Below, in pieces: positions 16,744 through 25,009 of a stretch of 64,000 nt of DNA. Source of the DNA: Motiliproteus sp. MSK22-1 (GTDB lineage: Bacteria; Pseudomonadota; Gammaproteobacteria; Pseudomonadales; Balneatricaceae); the NCBI RefSeq assembly GCF_001968815.1, contig NZ_MIEQ01000072.1, forward strand, positions 1 to 64,000, read 5' to 3'. Position numbers and translations under genes: made by a program. Each line of letters starts with the position of its first letter. The first letter of the stretch is position 1. The notes beneath the pieces are model-generated. The model searched no databases. It saw nothing but the letters and a program-made list of their open reading frames with translations, and was not told the DNA's origin.

Positions 16744-17949
16744 TTAATCCAGCAAACGGGCAATTGCCTGGCATAGACGATCGATGTTGCTTGGAGTCAT
16801 GCCGGCAACGTTGATGCGACCTGAACCAACAATATAAATAGCGTCTTCAACCTGAAGTTTCTTGACAATCTCGGGGCTCAGGCTTGAGAACGAGAACATT
16901 CCACGCTGTTTGGCGATGAAGCCGAAGTCTTGTTTCACGCCTAGTTTGCTCAGAGTCTCAACAAACTGAAGGCGCATTTCCAGAATTCGAGAGCGCATGG
17001 CTGCCAATTCATCTTCCCACTCTGCTCGCAGATCCGGGCTGTTCAGAATCGTACTGACAATTGCTGCACCATGGTTTGGCGGCATGGAATAGTTACCGCG
17101 GATACAATAATTGATCTGGCTGAATCCTGCCTGAGCATCTCTTTCATTGGCCGCGATCAATGTCAGGGAGCCGATACGTTCGTTGTAGAGACCAAAATTC
17201 TTTGAACAGGAGGCGGCCACTAACATATCCGGGCAGTGATCCGCCAGAATGTTAATACCTTTGGTATCTTCTTCCAGGCTTTCTGCAAACCCTATGTAGG
17301 CTGCGTCAACGAACGGCATGATTCCACGTTCTTTGAGTAAGGTTGCAACCTGTTCCCACTGCCCGGCAGTCAGGTCGAGTCCGGTGGGGTTGTGACAGCA
17401 GGCGTGTAACAAAACCACATCTCCCGCGGGAACCGCTTCTAATGCGGCCATCATGCCAGCAAAGTCCAGGCTTTGAGTCGGCTGATCATAGTAGCGGTAT
17501 TCTTTGACTTCCAGACCCGCTGATTGAAAAACGTTAAAGTGATTCGCCCAGGTCGGTGCGCTGACCCAGATTTTTGCATTAGGCAGTGATCGATGAATAA
17601 AATCTGCTGCAATTCGCAGTGCCCCTGTTCCTCCCGGAGTCTGAACCGTTGCTACACGTCCGCTTTCTAAAAGTTCTTTACGTCCTGGATAAGATGCAGG
17701 TAGCAGCAATTGCTCAATTGCCTTTCCCAATGCTGGAGCACCGGCTGTGCCGATATAGCTCTTGCTGTCCTGAGTTTCCAACAGAATCGCTTCTGCTTTT
17801 TTAACCGTTGCCAATACGGGGGTGTGCCCGTTTTCGTCTTTGTAGACTCCGACACCAAGATCAATTTTCTCGGGACGTGAATCGGCTTTGTAGGCGGTCA
17901 TCAGGGCCAGCAGGGGATCTCCTGCAGTGGGTTGGAGCGATGAAAACAT
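16744..17949 (-). CDS. Class I aminotransferase, aspartate/aromatic amino acid type (AspC/TyrB-like)
   Basis: The protein has 401 residues and spans the full family length. It contains the N-terminal MTAYKADSRPEKIDLGVGVY, the cofactor region TPGGTGALR, HACCHNPTG with the PLP-ring Asn, the Schiff-base lysine in ASCSKNFGLYNERIG and the C-terminal substrate arginine in YIVGSGRINVAG. It transfers the amino group of aspartate or aromatic amino acids to 2-oxoglutarate in the cytoplasm. The alpha-family motif GVGVYKDENG favours the AspC/TyrB branch. It is monocistronic by spacing. Confidence 0.9.
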   Translation of the reverse strand: MFSSLQPTAGDPLLALMTAYKADSRPEKIDLGVGVYKDENGHTPVLATVKKAEAILLETQDSKSYIGTAGAPALGKAIEQLLLPASYPGRKELLESGRVATVQTPGGTGALRIAADFIHRSLPNAKIWVSAPTWANHFNVFQSAGLEVKEYRYYDQPTQSLDFAGMMAALEAVPAGDVVLLHACCHNPTGLDLTAGQWEQVATLLKERGIMPFVDAAYIGFAESLEEDTKGINILADHCPDMLVAASCSKNFGLYNERIGSLTLIAANERDAQAGFSQINYCIRGNYSMPPNHGAAIVSTILNSPDLRAEWEDELAAMRSRILEMRLQFVETLSKLGVKQDFGFIAKQRGMFSFSSLSPEIVKKLQVEDAIYIVGSGRINVAGMTPSNIDRLCQAIARLLD

Positions 17950-18677
17950 TTTTCGGGTCTCTCGTTATGTTGTCAGTAGGAAGTTCAGCAATTAACAGTC
18001 GATTGCTCATCGTCATTAAGCACTCGGAGCGCCTATTATTTGCCTTTTACAACCGCCTGTCGACGTTTCTTATCGAAAGTTGTAATAAGAGGTACAGTTG
18101 GGATTCTGGTGAGATGGCCTAAGGTATATGTAATATGCTGTTTTTATTATGAGTAGTGCTGTAATGAGGTACGCCGTTCAATGACAGAATCGTTACTCCG
18201 ATAAGGGCTCTGTCATGAAATATGTCCTGAAACGCGGCGGGTTTAAATCAGATTTAGCATGGCTGCTAATTGATAAAATTTATCGAACATGAGGGAGGGC
18301 TCCGCATAGATATCTTGTCCTTGTTCTGCATATGACAAAGTCAATGCCTGAGAGCGCTGACTTTGCAGAAAGAAATGTTTAGGTACATAACACAGGCTGA
18401 GTGATTTGATTAATAGGACGGATATCAGATCAACCGGACTCCCATCACACAAGGCGTCAATGTATATCGTCGTTAATGAATATTTGCATTGCAAATGTCC
18501 TTATTGGAACTATTTATTTCATTTATCTTTTGGCGAGCGTTAGCATCTTCTGCAGTTGATCAGCGTATGTCTGTCCCAAGCGACCAAGCCTGATCACCTT
18601 CCTGAAATCTGCCCTAATCAAGCAGGGTTGAATTCGAAAATAAAAGCCTGACAGGTAATTAATAAGAGGATACCTCC
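17950..18677. other. 728-bp intergenic region between aminotransferase and creatinase
   Basis: No convincing gene is present. The longest frame (18243-18494, minus strand, TTG start) lacks a ribosome binding site and recognisable motifs. A 7+1+7 dyad, ATTTGCATTGCAAAT at 18482-18496, may be an operator for the creatinase gene. A GAGG Shine-Dalgarno at about 18666 serves the creatinase start. Confidence 0.5.
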
Positions 18678-19889
18678 ATGCAGATGCCGCAGACGCTTGC
18701 CATTCCTAACGGTGAAAAAGTTCGAGGTACTTTTTCCAAACAGGAGATGAGCTCACGACTGGAAAAGCTTCGCAGTCACATGGCTGATAATGATTTACAG
18801 GCTGTACTGTTTACTTCCTATCACAACATCAATTACTACAGTGATTTTGTTTATTGTCGATTTGGTCGTGACTATGGTTTGGTGGTTACCCAGGATTCCT
18901 ATACCACTGTTACCGCTAATATTGATGGCGGTCAGCCATATCGTCGAAACCAAATGGGCGATAATGTTGTATACACTGATTGGCAAAAAGAGAATTTCTT
19001 CTATGCGGTGAAACAGTTAGTTAAGGATGGCGGCAAGATAGGGGTCGAGTTTGACCATATGCCCCTGCAGAACCTGGAAAAGATGAAAAGAATTCTGCCC
19101 TTAGCTGAGTTTGTGGATATTGCCGTGCCAACCATGAAAATGCGCATGATCAAGTCCGCTGAAGAGATTGAATTAATCAAGCAGGGCGCTCGTGTTGCCG
19201 ATATCGGTGGTTCAGCAATCCGTGATGCAATTGCTGTGGGTGTGCCCGAATACGAGGTCGCTCTAGCTGGTACTCAGGCAATGGTGCGCGAAATTGCCGG
19301 TACCTTCCCTCATGCTGAGCTGATGGATACCTGGGTTTGGTTCCAGTCTGGTATCAACACTGATGGTGCTCACAACCCTGTTACTTCACGCAAAGTAGAA
19401 GCGGGTGACATTCTCAGTCTAAACACCTTTCCGATGATCGCCGGTTACTATACAGCCTTGGAGCGCACGCTGTTCAGTGAATATGCTTCAGATCGCCATC
19501 TGGCGCTGTGGGAAATCAACTGCAAGGTCCATCGTCGTGGGCTGGAACTGGTCCGTCCCGGTGCCCGTTGCTGTGATATCGCTGCCGAACTGAATGAGAT
19601 CTTCCTTGAGCATGACGTATTGCAATACCGCACTTTTGGTTACGGTCACTCTTTTGGCACTCTGAGCCACTACTACGGCCGTGAAGCCGGTCTGGAGTTA
19701 CGTGAAGACGTAGATACCGTTCTTGAACCCGGTATGGTGGTGTCTATCGAACCCATGTTGATGTTGCCGGAAGGCAGGCCCGGTGCCGGTGGTTACCGTG
19801 AGCACGACATCCTGGTTGTGGGCGATAGCGGTGCAGAAAACATTACAAGATTTCCCTTCGGTCCTGAGTACAACATCATTAAGGGATGA
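18678..19889 (+). CDS. Creatinase (creatine amidinohydrolase, EC 3.5.3.3)
   Basis: The protein has 403 residues, the same length and register as Pseudomonas creatinase, with long identical runs (FTSYHNINYYSDF, MDTWVWFQSGINTDGAHNP, LNEIFLEHDVLQYRTFGYGH). The catalytic His232 and the glutamates Glu262 and Glu358 fall at the Pseudomonas numbering. The M24 pita-bread fold is present, but creatinases use no metal. The enzyme hydrolyses creatine to sarcosine and urea in the cytoplasm. No sarcosine oxidase, urease or creatininase gene is nearby, so the pathway must continue elsewhere. Start ATG 18678 has GAGG 8 bases upstream. Confidence 0.95.
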   Translation: MQMPQTLAIPNGEKVRGTFSKQEMSSRLEKLRSHMADNDLQAVLFTSYHNINYYSDFVYCRFGRDYGLVVTQDSYTTVTANIDGGQPYRRNQMGDNVVYTDWQKENFFYAVKQLVKDGGKIGVEFDHMPLQNLEKMKRILPLAEFVDIAVPTMKMRMIKSAEEIELIKQGARVADIGGSAIRDAIAVGVPEYEVALAGTQAMVREIAGTFPHAELMDTWVWFQSGINTDGAHNPVTSRKVEAGDILSLNTFPMIAGYYTALERTLFSEYASDRHLALWEINCKVHRRGLELVRPGARCCDIAAELNEIFLEHDVLQYRTFGYGHSFGTLSHYYGREAGLELREDVDTVLEPGMVVSIEPMLMLPEGRPGAGGYREHDILVVGDSGAENITRFPFGPEYNIIKG

Positions 19890-19910
19890 ATCCCGCAGTA
19901 TGAATTCTCA

Positions 19911-19935
19911 GTGCACCTCGGTCGTTGAGGTGCAC
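19911..19935 (+). terminator. Hairpin after creatinase
   Basis: GTGCACCTC (19911-19919) pairs perfectly with GAGGTGCAC (19927-19935) around a 7-nt loop, 21 bases after the creatinase stop. No T-run follows, so termination strength is uncertain. Confidence 0.5.
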
Positions 19936-20094
19936 CATGGGTGGCTGCCTGCTTTACAGGTATCGATGCCTTAATCGGTGCTGATTATTAAGCTGAGTAG
20001 TCATACATCGTTCCGGGGATGTTGGACCGGTAACGGTGACAAATATCAGATCCACTACTAAAACAAATCCAAATTGTTATACATGGCAGGAGGG

Positions 20095-20226
20095 GTGACT
20101 AAGTTGCCATTAAACCGCTATATCACTCCGACGATGAAGTTTCTGCTACTGGGGCACTTGCCGATGGTATTCATCGTTACTTTTATCCCGGAGCTGAGTC
20201 TGTTTTTGCCGAGCTTGCTGGACTGA
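20095..20226 (+). pseudogene. Possible C-terminal remnant of a TRAP-transporter large permease
   Basis: A 43-residue frame from GTG 20095 to TGA 20224-20226 ends with HLPMVFIVTFIPELSLFLPS, which resembles the last transmembrane helix and exit of DctM-type TRAP permeases (pattern VTFxPxLSxWLPxLL). AGGAGG lies too close to the GTG to be a good ribosome site. I read it as the surviving 3' tail of a deleted transporter that once followed creatinase; a genuine small membrane peptide is the alternative. Confidence 0.4.
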
Positions 20227-20243
20227 TCTTTTAGTTTGCCATG

Positions 20244-20280
20244 CCGTGCCACCTTTGCAGAACTTCTGGCGGTGGCACGG
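20244..20280. terminator. Ten-bp perfect stem between permease remnant and LysR gene
   Basis: CCGTGCCACC (20244-20253) pairs with GGTGGCACGG (20271-20280) around a 17-nt loop. It lies between convergent reading frames and probably terminated the lost transporter operon and/or the LysR gene. Confidence 0.5.
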
Positions 20281-20302
20281 AGCAACAGCCTTCTGTTGAT
20301 GA

Positions 20303-21193
20303 TCAAGGGTGGTGTTTAAATTGAGGGGTATAGTCTCCATTTTGCATCAGTCCGCGTCGTAAATGTTCGAGCAATAGCTCAACGGCAGGTGCCAGATTAT
20401 TGTCGTCATAATTGAAACCAATGGTGACATTGCCCAATTCAGGTAGTTCTTGATAGCTTTCATGTTGTAGTAAAGCTTTTGGCACGGCGTTATGGGCCAG
20501 CGCACTAATGCCCAGCCCCGCTTCAATAGTAGACTGAATCCCTAATAGGCTTGATGAACAGTACAGCACTCGCCATGGAATACTGGCATTATTTAATGCC
20601 TCGATAATGTGCTGGCGATAAATGCAGCCCTTTGGATACACTACAAGTGGCACTGTTTGGTCTTTGTGGAGACTAAATGACGGGCCGGTAACCCAGGATA
20701 GTCGCTCGACAATAAAATCACCCTCAGCAAAAGTATGCTCTGGATATTCGTCCATCGACATCACTAGATCGTAGGAGCCTTTCTTAAAATCTTGGCGCAG
20801 GTTGATGCTAAGGTCAGAACTGACGTCCAGCGTAATATTGGGGTAAGAGCGGATAAACTTTGACAACATTACGGGCACGAATGATACCTCAAAATCATTG
20901 GGTATACCCAGTCTTACAGAACCGCTGATGGCGGGGGAGGTCAGTCGTGACACCAGGGTATCGTTCATCTCCAGAATCTTTCGAGCAAAGTTGTACAGAA
21001 GCTGCCCTTCTTCAGTGAGCTGAAGTCCACTACTGCGGTTGAACAGTTGAACGTCCAGCATTTCCTCAAGACGTTTAACCTGCAAACTGATTGCCGGCTG
21101 AGAACGCCCCAACAATTCACCTGCGTGTGTAAATCCCCCTAGATCGCTAATCGTGACAAAGGTACGTAACAAATCCATCGGCAGGTTTTTCAT
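20303..21193 (-). CDS. LysR-family transcriptional regulator
   Basis: The protein has 296 residues. The N-terminal winged helix has DLLRTFVTISDLGGFTHAGELLGRSQPAISLQVKRLEE, the LysR signature. The C-terminal effector domain begins near residue 90. It is divergent from qhpA with a 348-bp shared intergenic region, so it is a candidate regulator of the amine dehydrogenase operon. The Paracoccus regulator QhpR is of a different family (AraC type), so equivalence should not be assumed. It could also have controlled the lost transporter/creatinase side. Confidence 0.85.
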   Translation of the reverse strand: MKNLPMDLLRTFVTISDLGGFTHAGELLGRSQPAISLQVKRLEEMLDVQLFNRSSGLQLTEEGQLLYNFARKILEMNDTLVSRLTSPAISGSVRLGIPNDFEVSFVPVMLSKFIRSYPNITLDVSSDLSINLRQDFKKGSYDLVMSMDEYPEHTFAEGDFIVERLSWVTGPSFSLHKDQTVPLVVYPKGCIYRQHIIEALNNASIPWRVLYCSSSLLGIQSTIEAGLGISALAHNAVPKALLQHESYQELPELGNVTIGFNYDDNNLAPAVELLLEHLRRGLMQNGDYTPQFKHHP

Positions 21194-21350
21194 CGGAGCA
21201 TCCGTAAATAATTGGATATCAGAATATGTTGTGCCATTTGTATTGTAAATTAATACGTTATTTTTATTTGCATGGTTAATGTGGTGTTTTCTATTATCAA
21301 ACTCGATTGAGTTTCACTCAGTCGTAAACAAGCCGGGTTCTCCGTATTGT

Positions 21351-21390
21351 TTACATTCCGTTACATCTGCGCACAACTCAGAACAAATCG
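21351..21390 (-). promoter_or_regulatory. Four-copy 10-bp direct-repeat array upstream of qhpA, array B
   Basis: ACAT at 21353 and 21363 and ACAA at 21373 and 21383 recur at exact 10-bp spacing (on the minus strand TTGT, TTGT, ATGT, ATGT). The words read ACAA-wise toward qhpA, whose start is about 150 bp downstream. The element matches in spacing, core and orientation the arrays upstream of the aldehyde dehydrogenase and of the porin. Confidence 0.6.
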
Positions 21391-21541
21391 CCGGTACTTT
21401 ATTTACAGCACAGGAGTAGCTTGATTCTGCATTCTGCCGAACCTGAGCTGATACCAGGGACCGTAGATGTCTTTATCGCCATGGCATTTTTGTCAGCTTT
21501 CAAATTGTCAAATTCTAAGAATAAGATGAGGGTGATCGACC

Positions 21542-23182
21542 TTGAATATCAACAAACCTAACAGGACTAGCCGCAGTGTGTTGCTCAAGGGAGGTGCGCT
21601 GGCGTGGGCGCAGTTGGCTGCACTTTCTGGCTTATTGACAATGGCCACAGTTTCCAGCGCTGGGGATGCGCAACAGATTATCCGGGATCGCTGCCTGAGC
21701 TGTCACAGTGAAACCGGGGATCGGCAGGCACCTTTCAGTCGAATCAGCCAGCAGCGTAAAACCCCTGAAGGCTGGGAAATGACGCTACAGCGGATGCAAG
21801 CAATCCGTGGCCTTAAAATATCGCCTCAGGAAAAACGAACCCTGATTAAATACCTGTCAGATACGCAAGGGCTGGCTCCCGCTGAGACGGAGGGAGTGCG
21901 ATATGTGCTTGAGCAGAATCGTAATGCGGTTGAGAGCCTTGAAAATCAGGCGATAGCCGGTAAATGCTCTGTTTGTCACTCTGGTGCCCGGGTGGCATTA
22001 CAACGACGATCTGAGCCAGAGTGGGAGAAACTGGTGCATTTTCATATGGCACAATTTCCAACTATTGAGCTGTTGGCAGGCGCCCGGGACCACGACTGGT
22101 TTGAGCAAACCATTAATGAAATTGTTCCTGAACTGGCAAACTCCTATCCGTTGAATTCAACGCAATGGTCGGACTGGAAGACTGTCAAAAAACAGCCATT
22201 AACCGGCAGTTGGCGGGCCGTAGGCTGGTTGCCGGAAAAAGGGGAATATGAGGCCCGGTTCACCGTCACAGCACTTGATAGTGATTATTACAATCTTGAT
22301 ATCCGCGGAAAATATGCTGATGGCAGCCCATTATCAGGAACCGGGCGGGCATTGGTCTATACCGGTTATGAGTGGCGATCCAACGTCACGATTAATGGAA
22401 TCAAGATGCGTCAGGTTTTTGCCGCGTCGGAAGATGGCCTGGCGATGGAGGGACGCATGTTTCTCCGGTCTGCCAACGAGCTGGGTGGGGCTGTTCGGGC
22501 TGTCAGAGAAAGTCCTGATCGATCACATATTCTGTCGATTTCTCCCAGCTACCTCAAGCAAGGGGAACGCAGCGTTATTAACATTATCGGATCTCGTCTA
22601 TACGGAAAGATTGCCCTTGGGCATGACCTCAAGGTCCTTAAAATTCTTTCACGTAGCGCAGATCGGGTCTCTGTTCTCGCTGAAGCAACTGAGGGGGCGA
22701 GTCTGGGCAAGCACCCTGTAAGTATTGGTAGTGCGAACGGGGGCTATCTGGCCGTTTATGACCGGCTGGCGCGGGTTGAAGTAACCCCCACAGAGTCTAT
22801 TGCCCGAGTCGGTGGGAATGGCGGAAAACTGGCGAAACAAAAAGTAGCTTATCGTGCTGTTGGCTATGCAGCGGGTAACGATGGCCAGCCTGGTACCGAA
22901 GATGATTTGCGCTTGGGCTATATGCCCGCTCACTGGTCGCTAAAAGCTTTTGACGAAGTGGCGGAGCACGATAAAGATCTGCTGTTTGCCGGAACGATCA
23001 ACTCGGTTACAGGAGTGTTTATCCCCGGAGATGCGGGACCTAATCCTGCACGGAAAATGTCCACGAATAACGTCGGACAGTTAGCCGTGGTTGCCACTGT
23101 GAAGGACGGAAATCAACAGGTCAGTGGTGATAATCATTTATTGGTCACAGTGCCTACCTTCATGTTTCCAGTTATTCAGTAA
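21542..23182 (+). CDS. qhpA: Quinohemoprotein amine dehydrogenase, alpha subunit (di-haem)
   Basis: The protein has 546 residues and starts at TTG 21542 behind GAGGGT; no better start precedes the signal sequence, which ends near ATVSSAGDA (about residue 41). Two haem c sites, CLSCH at 51-55 and CSVCH at 142-146, lie in the N-terminal cytochrome domains. The rest forms the beta-barrel domains typical of QHNDH alpha (ISPSYLKQGERSVINIIGSR at the third domain). The subunit accepts electrons from the CTQ cofactor of the gamma subunit in the periplasm and passes them to a small cytochrome c or azurin. It is first gene of the qhpA-D-C-B-F run. Confidence 0.95.
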   Translation: MNINKPNRTSRSVLLKGGALAWAQLAALSGLLTMATVSSAGDAQQIIRDRCLSCHSETGDRQAPFSRISQQRKTPEGWEMTLQRMQAIRGLKISPQEKRTLIKYLSDTQGLAPAETEGVRYVLEQNRNAVESLENQAIAGKCSVCHSGARVALQRRSEPEWEKLVHFHMAQFPTIELLAGARDHDWFEQTINEIVPELANSYPLNSTQWSDWKTVKKQPLTGSWRAVGWLPEKGEYEARFTVTALDSDYYNLDIRGKYADGSPLSGTGRALVYTGYEWRSNVTINGIKMRQVFAASEDGLAMEGRMFLRSANELGGAVRAVRESPDRSHILSISPSYLKQGERSVINIIGSRLYGKIALGHDLKVLKILSRSADRVSVLAEATEGASLGKHPVSIGSANGGYLAVYDRLARVEVTPTESIARVGGNGGKLAKQKVAYRAVGYAAGNDGQPGTEDDLRLGYMPAHWSLKAFDEVAEHDKDLLFAGTINSVTGVFIPGDAGPNPARKMSTNNVGQLAVVATVKDGNQQVSGDNHLLVTVPTFMFPVIQ

Positions 23183-23235
23183 CTTTTTCAGTAATTTATT
23201 CTGTAACTTACTTCGTAACAAAGAGGAGATAACTG

Positions 23236-24669
23236 ATGGGCGCTGTACTATCGCTGGTTAAACCAAATCTCCATCTGGTGGATGTCGAACGGGGTCAGGT
23301 CCTGTTTCACGTTCCCACCAGTGGCTTGTTTGAACTGGACCCATTAAGCGGGGAGCTAATCCGGCTACTGACAGAAGATACTCATTCGACTATTGAAACC
23401 GTTGAAAAACGTTTTCAGAATCGTTATTCAACGGATCAACTGGCTGAGGCGATTGAAGAGCTAAAAGCGCTGAAAATTGTCACCGACGGAGGAACGGCGC
23501 AGATTAATGCCGATCCCGTTAAGGTCGATCAGTTTCCACTCAATACAGTCATCTTGAACGTAAATACAGGCTGTAACTTAAGTTGTACCTATTGCTACAA
23601 GGAGGATCTGGAGATTCCTTCAAAGGGTCAAAAGATGGCCTTTGAAACAGCAGTGAAGTCCGTCGAAATGTTGCTAGAGGAATCGCCAGATCAGGACAAG
23701 TACAACATTGTATTCTTTGGGGGAGAGCCGCTGAGTAATATGCCGCTGATCCGGCAGACGGTGGAATATTGTCAGCAGCGGTTTCAATCGGTGAAAGGTC
23801 GTGTTGATTTTACCCTGACCACCAATGGAACCCTGTTGACTGAAGAGTTGGTGGATTACTTCAATACCAATGGTATCGGGCTCACCATCAGTATGGATGG
23901 TCCCAAAGCAATCCATGATAAAAATCGTATCACCGTCGGAGGACAGGGGACCTACGATGTGGTTAACAGCAAAGTCAAAATGCTGCTTCCCCGTTATTCT
24001 GCCCGGCCTGTTGGTGTTCGTGTCACCCTGACTCGCGCAATTACTGACGTCGAGGCAATCTACCAACACCTTTACCATGATCTTGGGTTTCATGAAGTGG
24101 GTTTTGCTCCGGTCACCTCTGGTGATATGGCAGAGTTCAACTTAACCGTAGATGAGCTGCATGAAGTCTTTGAAGGGATGAAGCGTTTAGGTCGTCGCTA
24201 CCTGCAAGGTGCATTGGCTCATCAAAATACCGGCTTTGGCAACATGCACCAGTTGATGACAGATCTTCATGAAGGGAATAAAAAATCGCTTCCCTGTGGT
24301 GCTGGCGTTGCCTTGCTGGCTGTTGATACGGAAGGTGGGCTCAATTTATGCCATCGGTTTACAGGCTCGGAACTACCGTTGTTCGGGGATGTTGATCAGG
24401 GTATTGATAAGCCGGCCCTGTCTCAGTTTATTGAGGCCCGGCTGGAACGAGCCGATACCGGTTGTGAAACTTGTCGTATTCGAAACCTCTGCTCTGGTGG
24501 CTGTTATCACGAGAGTTATGCCAAATTTGGTGATCCAGCTGCACCGGCCTATCACTACTGTGATCTGATGCGGGACTGGATTGATTTTGGCATTGAAATC
24601 TATAGCCGGATCATGATCGAAAATCCTGAATTTTTTGATGCTTACGTTACTCCCAGGAGGAGTTCTTAG
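23236..24669 (+). CDS. qhpD: QhpD, radical SAM thioether-forming maturase of the gamma subunit
   Basis: The protein has 477 residues, ATG behind AGAGGAG. The radical SAM cluster motif is C113-x3-C117-x2-C120, with GGEP following at FFGGEPLSN. The C-terminal SPASM region carries CGAG, CHRF, CETC, CSGGC and YHYCD cysteines for two auxiliary clusters. In characterised systems QhpD inserts the Cys-to-Asp/Glu thioether bonds into QhpC. It lies between alpha and gamma genes with 2-bp spacing to qhpC, which suggests translational coupling of the enzyme with its peptide substrate. Confidence 0.95.
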   Translation: MGAVLSLVKPNLHLVDVERGQVLFHVPTSGLFELDPLSGELIRLLTEDTHSTIETVEKRFQNRYSTDQLAEAIEELKALKIVTDGGTAQINADPVKVDQFPLNTVILNVNTGCNLSCTYCYKEDLEIPSKGQKMAFETAVKSVEMLLEESPDQDKYNIVFFGGEPLSNMPLIRQTVEYCQQRFQSVKGRVDFTLTTNGTLLTEELVDYFNTNGIGLTISMDGPKAIHDKNRITVGGQGTYDVVNSKVKMLLPRYSARPVGVRVTLTRAITDVEAIYQHLYHDLGFHEVGFAPVTSGDMAEFNLTVDELHEVFEGMKRLGRRYLQGALAHQNTGFGNMHQLMTDLHEGNKKSLPCGAGVALLAVDTEGGLNLCHRFTGSELPLFGDVDQGIDKPALSQFIEARLERADTGCETCRIRNLCSGGCYHESYAKFGDPAAPAYHYCDLMRDWIDFGIEIYSRIMIENPEFFDAYVTPRRSS

Positions 24670-24671
24670 TC

Positions 24672-24998
24672 ATGAAACATCTCAAATCTATTAATAAGAA
24701 AGCCAAGATGCTGGATCAGGCTACGGGTAGCGAAGAGTTGGATGAAGTGGTGGCGATGCAAACCGTTGTGGGCTGTACGGGGGTGACGGATCCTGGCTGG
24801 GAGGTAGATCCATTTGGTGGATTGGGCTCTCTTTGTCAGCCGATGGAGTCAGATCTTTACGGCTGTGCTGACGCCTGCTGGTGGCCTGCTCAGGTGCCCG
24901 ATACGATGAGTACTCATCCCGATTGGAGTAGTGATGTTGCCAAGGCTAATCAGGACTGGCGCAAACTTGACGGTATTTTCCCGGAAGAAGATAAGTGA
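24672..24998 (+). CDS. qhpC: Quinohemoprotein amine dehydrogenase, gamma subunit (CTQ precursor)
   Basis: The protein has 108 residues. A charged leader of about 28 residues precedes the mature part. Aligning from memory with the Pseudomonas putida gamma subunit, all cross-linked residues are kept: Cys35-Glu44, Cys55-Asp61 and Cys69-Asp77 for thioethers, and Cys65-Trp71 for cysteine tryptophylquinone. The leader is not a Sec signal, consistent with cytosolic modification by QhpD, cleavage by QhpE and export by QhpF. AGGAGG precedes the start, overlapping the qhpD stop region. This is the catalytic subunit carrying the amine-binding quinone. Confidence 0.95.
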   Translation: MKHLKSINKKAKMLDQATGSEELDEVVAMQTVVGCTGVTDPGWEVDPFGGLGSLCQPMESDLYGCADACWWPAQVPDTMSTHPDWSSDVAKANQDWRKLDGIFPEEDK

Positions 24999-25009
24999 GG
25001 TATAGATCG

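Noticed and set aside
18243-18494. 83-residue minus-strand frame upstream of creatinase
   Set aside because: TTG start without Shine-Dalgarno, no recognised motif and no neighbour logic. Treated as intergenic.
20303-21193. Naming the LysR gene qhpR
   Set aside because: The known qhp regulator in Paracoccus is an AraC-type protein. Only position supports a role here, so no symbol was given.
21400-21541. Sigma-54 promoter for qhpA (TGGCAT near 21482)
   Set aside because: The -12 element does not match GC/TTGCA at the required spacing, and no such pattern was found upstream of the aldehyde dehydrogenase or porin.
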